The notes beneath the pieces were generated by a model, which saw only the letters and a list, made by a program, of their open reading frames with translations, was not told the origin of the DNA and made no database searches. The translations under genes and the position numbers were made by a program. A DNA stretch of 5,445 nt from Blastococcus sp. (lineage in GTDB: Bacteria > Actinomycetota > Actinomycetes > Mycobacteriales > Geodermatophilaceae). Shown one piece after another: positions 1 to 5,445 of the stretch (position 1 is its first letter; every line of letters begins with the position of its first letter). The stretch is taken from the NCBI GenBank assembly GCA_025963345.1, contig JAOPUS010000041.1, positions 1 through 5,445 of the forward strand, written 5' to 3'.

Positions 1-951
1 GTCGGCCACGGGCAGATGAAGGAGCACGAGCTCGAGCGGATCATGGTCGGCTTCTGGGAGAAGGAGTACGACGTCCTGGTCGCGACGACGATCGTCGAGT
101 CGGGCCTGGACATCCCCAACGCCAACACCCTGATCGTCGACCGTGCCGACACCTTCGGCCTCTCCCAGCTGCACCAGATCCGGGGCCGGGTCGGCCGCGG
201 GTGGGAGCGCGCCTACGCCTACTTCACCTACGACCCCACCCGGCCGCTGACCGAGACGTCGGTCGACCGCCTGACGACCATCGCGCACAACACCGACCTC
301 GGGGCCGGCATGGCGGTGGCGATGAAGGACCTCGAGATCCGCGGGTCGGGCAACCTGCTCGGCGGCGAGCAGTCCGGGCACATCGCCGGGGTGGGCTTCG
401 ATCTCTACGTCCGGCTCGTCGGCGAGGCGGTCGCCGACTACCGGGCCCAGGCCACCGGGGAGTCCCCGGCGGTCGAGCCCGCGGACGTCCGGGTGGACCT
501 GCCGGTCGACGCGCACCTGCCGCACGACTACATCCCGGGCGAGCGGCTGCGCATGGAGGCCTACCGGAAGGTGGCCTCGGTGCACGACGAGGCGCAGGCC
601 CAGGCCGTGCTCGACGAGCTCACCGACCGGTACGGCGCGCCCCCGGCCCCGGTGCTCAACCTGCTCGCCGTCGCCCGGTTCCGCGCCGCGATGCGCGCGC
701 TCGGGATCACCGAGGTGTCGCTGCAGGGCCGCGCCATCCGGATCAGCCCGGTGCCGCTGCGGGAGTCGCAGCAGATGCGGCTGGGCCGGCTGGCCGACGG
801 CGCCTCCTACAAGGCCGCCGTCGAGACGATCTCGCTCAAGGTCCCGGTCGGGCCGGACCGCCGGACCCCGCTGCGCGACATCGCCCTGCTGGACAACCTG
901 CAGTCGGTGCTCCGCGCCGTGATCGAGCAGCCCGTGGCCGCCGCCTCATGA
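1..951 (+). CDS. mfd: Transcription-repair coupling factor Mfd, C-terminal part (5' end outside window)
   Basis: Mfd is a DNA translocase that pushes stalled RNA polymerase off damaged template and recruits nucleotide excision repair through UvrA. The window holds the last 316 codons; the frame is open from base 1, so the gene starts upstream. Family members are about 1,150-1,200 residues, so this is roughly the last quarter. Numbering from base 1, the second motor lobe shows HGQM (residues 3-6), helicase motif V with GLDIP (35-39) and motif VI QIRGRVGR (59-66). The TRG translocation motif follows at about 91-136, with DLEIRGSGNLLGGEQSGH as its core. The remainder (about 160-316) fits the C-terminal D7 domain, which in E. 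coli masks the UvrA-binding surface until Mfd is engaged. It ends in TGA with no frameshift. The next gene starts 58 bases on in the same direction, and no terminator hairpin is seen between them. Identification is secure from the motifs alone. Confidence 0.97.
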   Translation, partial: VGHGQMKEHELERIMVGFWEKEYDVLVATTIVESGLDIPNANTLIVDRADTFGLSQLHQIRGRVGRGWERAYAYFTYDPTRPLTETSVDRLTTIAHNTDLGAGMAVAMKDLEIRGSGNLLGGEQSGHIAGVGFDLYVRLVGEAVADYRAQATGESPAVEPADVRVDLPVDAHLPHDYIPGERLRMEAYRKVASVHDEAQAQAVLDELTDRYGAPPAPVLNLLAVARFRAAMRALGITEVSLQGRAIRISPVPLRESQQMRLGRLADGASYKAAVETISLKVPVGPDRRTPLRDIALLDNLQSVLRAVIEQPVAAAS

Positions 952-995
952 GCGAGCGCAACGGGGCGCCCTGCGTCCTCGGTCACAGCAGGTGT

Positions 996-1000
996 GGGAG
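996..1000 (+). promoter_or_regulatory. Ribosome binding site that decides the lipoprotein start
   Basis: GGGAG lies 9 bases before the GTG at 1010. The longer reading from GTG 992 would contain this site inside the gene and has no comparable site of its own. The shorter start also gives a normal signal peptide beginning with charged residues. Both points favour 1010 over 992. Confidence 0.6.
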
Positions 1001-1009
1001 TCTCCGGAC

Positions 1010-2038
1010 GTGCTGAAGCGTCGAGTTCCCCGGGTGCTCGTGTCCGGGTTCCTCCTTGCCCTCGCGGTCTCGGGGCTGTCCGCCTGCCGCACCTCCCCGA
1101 ACGTCGCCGCGTACGTCGGCGATGCGCAGGTGACGGTCACGGAGCTGGACTCGGCCGTGGCCGAGCGGCTGACCGACAAGGACATCGCGGCCTACGCCGA
1201 CGGGAACGAGGACCAGTTCACCCGGCGCGTGCTGTCCCTGCTCGTGCAGGAAGAGATCTACGCCGCCGCGGCCGAACGCTACGACGTGCAGGTCGGCAAC
1301 GACGCCGTGCGCGCGCGGATCGCCGCGCTGCTCGGCAACGACAACCCTGACGACGTCTACAGCCAGCTCGCCCAGCAGGGCGTGGGCCGCGAGGACGTCT
1401 TCGAGAACGTGCGGCAGCAGCTGGTGCGCCAGCGGATCGCCGCGGCGGAGGGCAAGGCCGGCGGGCTGGACGACGCCGCACTGCAGGCCCGGTACGCCGA
1501 CGTCCGCGAGGGCCTGGCCGAGGTCTCCTTCGGCTACGTCACGGTCCCCGACGACGCCACGGCCGCGGCCGTGATCGCCCAGCTGACCGCCGACCCGGCG
1601 AGCTACGCCGCGCTGGCGGCGACGTTCCCCGGCCCGTACACCCTTCCCGCGCTCGAGACGCGGGCGCCGGACCAGGTGCCGTCGGTGCTCGCCGACGGGA
1701 TCGCCGCCGCGGCACCCAACACCGGGTTCAGCACGCCCGTGCCGGACGCCGGCGGCGTGGTCGTGACGTTCGTGGCGGGCACTGTCTACCCGACCTTCGA
1801 GGAGGTCCGGGCCGACCTGGAGAAGGAGGCGTCCGACCAGGCCGACGCGGCCGGGACCTCGATCGTCGACGACGTCCGGAAGAACCTCGGCGTGACCGTG
1901 AACCCCCGCTTCGGCGTGCTGCAGGACGGCAAGCTCGTCCCCGGCGACTCCGGCGTCGTCGACATCCTCGAGGACGCCGCGGCGAGCGCCTCGTCCAGCA
2001 CGTCGAGCACGGCCCCGTCCACGACCCCGGCCGGCTAG
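1010..2038 (+). CDS. SurA-type (peptidyl-prolyl isomerase-like) lipoprotein
   Basis: Predicted 342-residue exported lipoprotein, probably a folding factor for secreted proteins on the outer face of the membrane. Residues 1-25 form a signal peptide: an N-terminal basic stretch (KRR, then R8), a hydrophobic core and the lipobox LSAC, with the lipidated Cys at 26 (codon 1085-1087). Residues about 31-145 resemble the SurA N-terminal chaperone domain. They open with VAAYVGDAQVTVTELD and continue with helices such as RRVLSLLVQEEIYAAAAERY. Residues about 160-262 follow the parvulin (rotamase) pattern of PrsA and SurA, with an EVSFGYVTVPDDATAAAVI strand-helix start and a closing VVVTFVAG strand. The histidine usual at the first strand is not visible, so isomerase activity is doubtful. 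VNPRFG (about 298-303) resembles a motif near the end of actinobacterial SurA-like proteins. The last 20 residues are a Ser/Thr/Ala/Pro tail. It sits 58 bases after mfd and 33 before mazG, probably in one operon. Fold class is fairly sure; client proteins are unknown. Confidence 0.85.
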   Translation: MLKRRVPRVLVSGFLLALAVSGLSACRTSPNVAAYVGDAQVTVTELDSAVAERLTDKDIAAYADGNEDQFTRRVLSLLVQEEIYAAAAERYDVQVGNDAVRARIAALLGNDNPDDVYSQLAQQGVGREDVFENVRQQLVRQRIAAAEGKAGGLDDAALQARYADVREGLAEVSFGYVTVPDDATAAAVIAQLTADPASYAALAATFPGPYTLPALETRAPDQVPSVLADGIAAAAPNTGFSTPVPDAGGVVVTFVAGTVYPTFEEVRADLEKEASDQADAAGTSIVDDVRKNLGVTVNPRFGVLQDGKLVPGDSGVVDILEDAAASASSSTSSTAPSTTPAG

Positions 2039-2058
2039 GGCACGGGTGCGGTCGTCGC

Positions 2059-2063
2059 GGAGA
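2059..2063 (+). promoter_or_regulatory. Ribosome binding site of mazG
   Basis: GGAGA is followed by 8 bases and then the GTG at 2072. This normal spacing supports that start. It lies within the 33-base gap after the lipoprotein stop, which has no obvious promoter or terminator, consistent with read-through from upstream. Confidence 0.6.
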
Positions 2064-2071
2064 CTGATCGC

Positions 2072-2986
2072 GTGCCCGTCGTCTCCGTCGTCACCGTCAG
2101 TTCCCGGCTGCCCGGCCTGCTGAGCGCGGCCGGCTGGCGTGCCGTGTCCGGTGGGCGGCCACTGGTCGCCCTGCCCGGCGCCGCGGCGACGGCCGCCGCG
2201 CTGCGTGCCGAGGGCTGGGCGGTCACGGATCTCCCCGACGCCGCGGCAGCAGCCGGGCTGGCCGACGACGTCGTCGTCCTGGCCGCCGCCGGTGAGACCG
2301 ACGCCCCGGATGCAATCGACGGTGCCCCCGAGCCCGCGGGGACCCGGTTGCTCGACGTCGTCGCCGTCATGGACCGGCTGCGCTCGCCCGGCGGCTGCCC
2401 GTGGGACGCCGAGCAGACGCACGCCTCGTTGCGCGGCTACCTGCTCGAGGAGGCTCACGAGGCCTACGACGCGATCGTGGACGACGACCCCGTGGCCATG
2501 CGCGAGGAGCTCGGTGACGTCCTCCTGCAGGTGGTCTTCCACGCCCGGGTCGCGGCCGAGGCCGCGCCGGACCGCCGGTTCGACGTCGACGCCGTCGCCG
2601 GTGACCTGGTCGACAAGCTGGTCCGCCGGCATCCGCACGTGTTCGGGGATGCCGGCCCGCGTGATGTCGCCGCGGTCGAGGCCGGCTGGGAGGAGATCAA
2701 GCAGGCCGAGAAGCAGCGGCGCTCACCGACCGAGGGCGTCTCCCGCTCACAGCCCGCCGCCGCGTGGGGGGCGGCCCTCGTCCGGCGCGCGGGCCGGGCC
2801 GGCCTGTCCACCCCGGCGGCCGCCGAGCTCGAGGTCAGCAGTCCCGAGGAGCTGGGGGAGCGGTTGTTCGCCGTCGTCGCGGCCGCGGAACAGCGGGGCT
2901 GGGACGTGGAGGACGCGCTCCGCGAGGCGGTCCGCCGCTACGCGGGCGAGCTGGACGCCGAGGCCGAGAACCGCGCGACCCCCTGA
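2072..2986 (+). CDS. mazG: Nucleoside triphosphate pyrophosphohydrolase MazG
   Basis: MazG hydrolyses (d)NTPs to the monophosphate and pyrophosphate, clearing damaged nucleotides and tuning nucleotide pools in the cytoplasm. The 304-residue product has the full family signature: GCPWDAEQTH (108-117), the Mg-binding motif EEAHE (126-130), its partner EELGD (145-149), LLQVVFHA (151-158) and KLVRRHPHVF (182-191). The second half (about 220-290) corresponds to the second MazG domain of the E. coli enzyme but is worn down. The EExxE helix is missing and the partner motif reads EELGE (259-263), so only the first domain is likely to be catalytic. Residues 1-90 are Ala/Val-rich and outside the catalytic domain. 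They recall the shortened N-terminal regions of other actinobacterial MazG proteins, possibly a remnant of the tetrapyrrole-methylase-like domain found in YabN-type fusions (inference). The GTG start at 2072 is supported by GGAGA. Presence between mfd and eno is the usual actinobacterial arrangement. Confidence 0.95.
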   Translation: MPVVSVVTVSSRLPGLLSAAGWRAVSGGRPLVALPGAAATAAALRAEGWAVTDLPDAAAAAGLADDVVVLAAAGETDAPDAIDGAPEPAGTRLLDVVAVMDRLRSPGGCPWDAEQTHASLRGYLLEEAHEAYDAIVDDDPVAMREELGDVLLQVVFHARVAAEAAPDRRFDVDAVAGDLVDKLVRRHPHVFGDAGPRDVAAVEAGWEEIKQAEKQRRSPTEGVSRSQPAAAWGAALVRRAGRAGLSTPAAAELEVSSPEELGERLFAVVAAAEQRGWDVEDALREAVRRYAGELDAEAENRATP

Positions 2987-3014
2987 GGCTGTGGCGCAGT
3001 ACACGTGTCCCCGG

Positions 3015-3044
3015 GTGACAGGTCGGGGGAGCACCACCTAGCGT
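3015..3044 (+). promoter_or_regulatory. Predicted housekeeping-type promoter for the mechanosensitive channel gene
   Basis: A -35 box GTGACA (3015-3020, five of six matches to TTGACA) is followed by an 18-base spacer and a -10 box TAGCGT (3039-3044). The -10 fits the TAnnnT pattern of actinobacterial primary-sigma promoters. Transcription would start near 3051, giving a leader of about 215 bases before the ATG at 3266. This is a sequence prediction only. Confidence 0.5.
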
Positions 3045-3249
3045 GGCGGGGGTCCCCGGTCATCCGGGGTGGCCGGCCCCGCCGAAGCGGGCTGCCGCAC
3101 GCCTGGCGCGCCGATGCGCCCGCGCACGACCGCACTCCCCGCCCGAACCGCTGCGCAGCCGACTGCCGTGCTGCCGTGGCCCGGAAAGGAGCGATTCCGC
3201 TGTTCCGCAGGTCTTCCCCGTCTGCCACCGACCCGTCCGCCGCCCTCAT

Positions 3250-3255
3250 GGAGGT
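3250..3255 (+). promoter_or_regulatory. Ribosome binding site that decides the channel start
   Basis: GGAGGT is separated by 10 bases from the ATG at 3266. The in-frame ATG at 3248 overlaps this site and has no site of its own. The GTG at 3005 would add 87 residues of poor codon quality. A second strong site, AAAGGAG at 3185-3191, has only the non-standard codons ATT and CTG in frame behind it. Confidence 0.55.
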
Positions 3256-3265
3256 GCACGATCTG

Positions 3266-4390
3266 ATGCCCACCCAGACCTGGCAGGTGCTCGTCCTGCT
3301 CGCCGCCGCGGCGGTGGGCGCCTGGCTCTTCGGCGTCGCCATCGGCGTGCTGGTCAGGCGGCTGTCCCGGCGCTCGCCGGTGGTCGCCGACATCTCCCGC
3401 CGCGGCCGCGCGCCGCTGCGCGCTCTGCTGGTGCTGGCCGCGGTCATCGCCGTCCTCGACGCCGCACCCGTCTCCGGAAGCTGGCGGGAGCCGGTGGTAC
3501 GGCTGCTGGGTCTCGCCCTGATCGGCACCGTCGGCTGGTTCGTGGCGGTCGCCGTGTTCGCGGCCGCGGACCTGGCGCTGGCGCGCTACGACGTCGACGT
3601 CGACGACAACCGGCACGCCCGCCGCGTGCGTACCCAGATCTCCCTGCTGCGCCGGCTCGCCGTGGTGGTCATCGGTGTCCTGGCCGCCGCGGCGATGCTG
3701 CTGACGTTCCCCTCCGCCCGGGCCGCCGGGGCCAGCATCCTGGCCAGCGCCGGGGTCATCTCCCTCGTCGCGGGCCTCGCCGCCCAGACCTCGCTGGCCA
3801 ATGTCTTCGCCGGCCTGCAGCTCGCCTTCACCGACGCCATCCGCGTGGACGACGTCGTGGTGGTCGAGGACGAGTGGGGCCGGATCGAGGAGATCACGCT
3901 GACCTACGTCGTCGTCCACATCTGGGACGACCGCCGCATGGTGCTGCCCTCGACGTACTTCACCACCACCCCGTTCGAGAACTGGACCCGCACGCAGTCC
4001 GCGGTGCTCGGGTCGGTGGAGATCGACGTCGACTGGACCGTGCCGTTCGATGAGATGCGGGCCGAGCTGGCCCGGCTGGTCGAGGGGAACGAGCTCTGGG
4101 ACGGCCGGGTGGACGTCCTCCAGGTGACCGACGCGGTCGGTTCCGTCGTCCGCGTCCGGGCGCTGGTCAGCGCCAAGGACGGCCCCACGCTGTTCGACCT
4201 GCGCTGTCACGTCCGGGAGTGCCTGGTCGTCTGGCTGCAGCGCGAGCACGGCTACGGGCTCCCGCGACTGCGTCTGGACGGCGCCCCGGCGGCCCCGGAG
4301 CAGCCCGTCACCGGCTCCGAGAACGCCGGTGTGTACACCGGCAGCAGCGAGGCGCGGGAGCGCTCCCGCGCCTTCGCCGGGTCGCACTGA
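3266..4390 (+). CDS. MscS-family mechanosensitive ion channel
   Basis: Predicted 374-residue membrane channel of the small-conductance mechanosensitive family, which opens under membrane tension to release solutes during osmotic downshock. Hydrophobic segments lie at about 6-30, 50-67, 76-105 and 130-148. The pore-lining helix spans about 151-188, rich in Gly, Ala and Ser (SAGVISLVAGLAAQTSLAN), as in MscS TM3. The beta domain follows, with FTDAIRVDDVVVVEDEWGRIEEI (188-210) and DDRRMVLPSTYF (221-232), matching the family pattern of a conserved G-x-V/I-E-x-I and a P-N/S stretch. The alpha/beta cytoplasmic part runs to about 338. A flexible tail (340-374) carries VYTGSSEARERSRAF, which I recall as recurrent in actinobacterial relatives (inference). 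The start at 3266 is chosen for the GGAGGT site and because upstream in-frame codons look non-coding. The gene has its own predicted promoter and is closed by a strong hairpin, so it is probably monocistronic. Family is secure; conductance and ion preference cannot be read. Confidence 0.9.
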   Translation: MPTQTWQVLVLLAAAAVGAWLFGVAIGVLVRRLSRRSPVVADISRRGRAPLRALLVLAAVIAVLDAAPVSGSWREPVVRLLGLALIGTVGWFVAVAVFAAADLALARYDVDVDDNRHARRVRTQISLLRRLAVVVIGVLAAAAMLLTFPSARAAGASILASAGVISLVAGLAAQTSLANVFAGLQLAFTDAIRVDDVVVVEDEWGRIEEITLTYVVVHIWDDRRMVLPSTYFTTTPFENWTRTQSAVLGSVEIDVDWTVPFDEMRAELARLVEGNELWDGRVDVLQVTDAVGSVVRVRALVSAKDGPTLFDLRCHVRECLVVWLQREHGYGLPRLRLDGAPAAPEQPVTGSENAGVYTGSSEARERSRAFAGSH

Positions 4391-4402
4391 CCGGCTCGCA
4401 GT

Positions 4403-4429
4403 CCGGCCCCGGCCGCGCGCCGGGGCCGG
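4403..4429 (+). terminator. GC hairpin terminator after the channel gene
   Basis: Perfect 11-bp inverted repeat: CCGGCCCCGGC (4403-4413) and GCCGGGGCCGG (4419-4429) around a 5-base loop. It begins 12 bases after the channel stop codon. There is no T-run behind it, as is common for terminators in GC-rich actinobacteria. It separates the channel gene from the eno promoter. Confidence 0.7.
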
Positions 4430-4457
4430 TCGGGCCGTGCGACCGTCCGCGGCTGGT

Positions 4458-4463
4458 TAGGCT
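4458..4463 (+). promoter_or_regulatory. Predicted -10 box of eno, implying a leaderless mRNA
   Basis: TAGGCT fits the actinobacterial TAnnnT -10 pattern and ends 6 bases before the GTG of eno. Transcription would begin at or next to the first base of the start codon. No Shine-Dalgarno site of normal strength lies in the gap (only an AGG inside this box), which fits leaderless translation. The -35 region is weak (GTGCGA at 4437-4442 with a short 15-base spacer, or nothing recognisable at 17-18). Confidence 0.5.
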
Positions 4464-4469
4464 GCCCCT

Positions 4470-5445
4470 GTGGCCAGCATCGACGCCGTAGGCGCGCGGG
4501 AGATCCTCGACTCGCGCGGAAACCCCACCGTTGAGGTCGAGGTCGCCCTCGACGACGGGACGATCGCCCGAGCGGCGGTGCCCAGCGGCGCCTCCACCGG
4601 CGCCTTCGAGGCGGTGGAGCTGCGCGACGGCGGGAGCCGCTACGGCGGCAAGGGCGTCACCAAGGCCGTCGACGGCGTCCTCGACGTCATCGGCCCGGAG
4701 CTGCTGGGCTTCGAGGCCAGCGAGCAGCGGCTGGTCGACCAGCGGCTGATCGACCTCGACGGCACGCCGGACAAGTCGCGCCTGGGCGCCAACGCGATCC
4801 TGGGCGTCAGCCTCGCCGTCGCCCGCGCCGCCGCCGACTCCGCCGGCCTGCCGCTGTTCCGCTACGTCGGCGGCCCGTCGGCCAACCTGCTCCCGGTGCC
4901 GATGATGAACATCCTCAACGGCGGCGCGCACGCGGACAGCAACGACGACGTGCAGGAGTTCATGATCGCCCCGATCGGCGCCGGCACGTTCTCCGAGGCG
5001 CTGGCCATGGGCACCGAGACCTACCACGCCCTGAAGGCCGTCCTGAAGAAGGAGGGCCTGTCCACCGGGCTGGGCGACGAGGGTGGCTTCGCGCCGAACC
5101 TGTCGAGCAACCGCGCGGCGCTGGACCACATCACCCGGTCGGTCGAGCAGGCCGGCTACTCCGTCGGCACCGACATCGCCTTCGCCCTCGACGTCGCCGC
5201 CACCGAGTTCCACGGCGAGGGCGGCTACGCGTTCGAGGGGAAGACCCTCACCGCCGGTGACCTCACCGAGTACTACGCCGACCTGGTCGCGAACTATCCG
5301 ATCGTCTCTCTCGAGGACCCGCTGTCGGAGGAGGACTGGGAGGGCTGGGTGGCCCTCACCGCCGCCCTCGGCGACCGGGTGCAGATCGTCGGCGACGATC
5401 TCTTCGTCACCAACCCCACCCGGCTGGCCGACGGCATCGCCCGCG
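4470..5445 (+). CDS. eno: Enolase (phosphopyruvate hydratase), N-terminal three quarters (3' end outside window)
   Basis: Enolase converts 2-phosphoglycerate to phosphoenolpyruvate in glycolysis and the reverse in gluconeogenesis, in the cytoplasm. The window holds 325 full codons of a protein normally near 428 residues. The N-terminal domain starts ASIDAVGAREILDSRGNPTVEVEV and carries the mobile active-site loop SGASTGAFEAVELRDG (39-54). The barrel domain shows GGAHADSNDDVQEFM (151-165; His154, Glu163) and LGDEGGFAPN (201-210; Glu204 as the catalytic acid/base pair member). Mg ligands are Asp241 in ALDV, Glu282 in LEDP and an Asp of GDDLFVTN (309-310). The catalytic Lys pair expected beyond residue 325 is outside the window. 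All visible active-site residues are intact. GTG at 4470 gives the standard enolase N terminus. A hairpin upstream and a TAGGCT box next to the start suggest its own, leaderless transcript. In related actinobacteria a divIC-like gene usually follows, which cannot be checked here. Confidence 0.98.
   Translation, partial: MASIDAVGAREILDSRGNPTVEVEVALDDGTIARAAVPSGASTGAFEAVELRDGGSRYGGKGVTKAVDGVLDVIGPELLGFEASEQRLVDQRLIDLDGTPDKSRLGANAILGVSLAVARAAADSAGLPLFRYVGGPSANLLPVPMMNILNGGAHADSNDDVQEFMIAPIGAGTFSEALAMGTETYHALKAVLKKEGLSTGLGDEGGFAPNLSSNRAALDHITRSVEQAGYSVGTDIAFALDVAATEFHGEGGYAFEGKTLTAGDLTEYYADLVANYPIVSLEDPLSEEDWEGWVALTAALGDRVQIVGDDLFVTNPTRLADGIAR

Larger units (their letters stand above)
2987..3265 (+). 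other. Intergenic region: promoter plus GC-rich leader of the channel gene
   Basis: This 279-base gap contains no gene I can support. It starts with overlapping palindromes (ACACGTGT at 3001-3008 and TGTCCCCGGGTGACA at 3006-3020), then a -35/-10 pair (3015-3044). Three short perfect hairpins follow: 3054-3069 (6 bp), 3078-3091 (5 bp) and 3105-3120 (5 bp). There is also a self-complementary CTGCGCAG (3151-3158) and an 8-base tandem repeat CTGCCGTG (3163-3178). Two Shine-Dalgarno-like sites lie at 3185-3191 and 3250-3255. In the channel reading frame, codons such as CTA, CGA, GGA, AAA, ATT, AGG and TCT are common here and rare in the gene itself. The stretch is therefore probably untranslated leader. 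Confidence 0.6.

Noticed and set aside
957..975. Hairpin in the mfd-lipoprotein gap
   Set aside because: CGCA and TGCG flank the palindrome GGGCGCCC, but the arms do not nest on the same axis, so no sound stem-loop forms.
992..1009. GTG 992 as the lipoprotein start
   Set aside because: It has no ribosome site, adds acidic residues before the signal peptide and covers the GGGAG that serves GTG 1010.
201..1016. 271-codon + strand frame overlapping mfd
   Set aside because: Arg/Gly/Pro-rich out-of-frame reading of mfd. Only its last 22 codons, outside mfd, were worth noting separately.
983..2638. 551-codon open frame on the minus strand
   Set aside because: It lies opposite two well-identified genes, has Gly/Arg/Val/His-rich low-complexity composition and no recognisable motif. 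Long antisense frames are expected in DNA this GC-rich.
2987..3010. Terminator directly after mazG
   Set aside because: ACACGTGT is self-complementary but has no loop, and no stable stem-loop of terminator size is seen here.
2139..3041. 300-codon + strand frame overlapping mazG
   Set aside because: Out-of-frame Arg/Pro/Ser-rich translation across a clear MazG coding sequence.
3021..3190. Cyclic di-AMP (ydaO-type) riboswitch in the channel leader
   Set aside because: A GGGGGAGCACC stretch and CCCGAACCG looked suggestive, but the conserved GGGUGAAUC and CCGnCAGCUAACC blocks are not present.
3005..3265. N-terminal extension of the channel from GTG 3005
   Set aside because: It would place the predicted promoter inside the gene. 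The codons there are unlike the rest of the gene and the added residues have no membrane or domain character.
3038..4387. 449-codon open frame on the minus strand
   Set aside because: It mirrors the channel gene, is full of Gln, Gly, Asp and His repeats and shows no domain. It is a shadow of the + strand coding pattern.
4308..5213. 301-codon open frame on the minus strand
   Set aside because: It lies opposite the enolase gene with its intact active-site motifs, and the translation is repetitive Gly/Val/Arg sequence.

Overview
The window looks like ordinary core chromosome of a very GC-rich Actinomycetota. The base composition is strongly G+C, third codon positions are almost all G or C, and GTG starts are frequent. 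The order mfd, SurA-like lipoprotein, mazG, (insert), eno matches the conserved mfd-mazG-eno neighbourhood of actinobacteria. In Mycobacterium tuberculosis the equivalent stretch is mfd, mazG, lpqU, eno. A Geodermatophilaceae-like host (Blastococcus, Geodermatophilus, Modestobacter) is my best guess. It rests on recalled gene order and protein style, not on a search.

Layout, all on the + strand: (1) 1-951, the last 316 codons of mfd, the transcription-repair coupling factor. (2) 1010-2038, a secreted lipoprotein with a SurA-type chaperone domain and a degenerate parvulin-like domain. (3) 2072-2986, mazG, a nucleoside triphosphate pyrophosphohydrolase. (4) 2987-3265, a 279-base gap with a plausible promoter and several GC-rich hairpins. 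(5) 3266-4390, a MscS-family mechanosensitive channel. (6) 4403-4429, a very stable hairpin, probably a terminator. (7) 4470-5445, the first 325 codons of enolase, which continues past the window and appears to have its own promoter directly against its start codon.

The first three genes are closely spaced (58 and 33 bases) and probably form one transcription unit. They link DNA repair, envelope protein folding and nucleotide-pool cleaning. The channel gene and eno each appear to be transcribed separately. I see no mobile element, CRISPR array, rRNA, tRNA or defence-like cassette. The less explained parts are the structured leader of the channel gene with its competing translation starts, the probable leaderless start of eno, and two very short ORFs that touch the starts of real genes. 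None of these amounts to a convincing new system.
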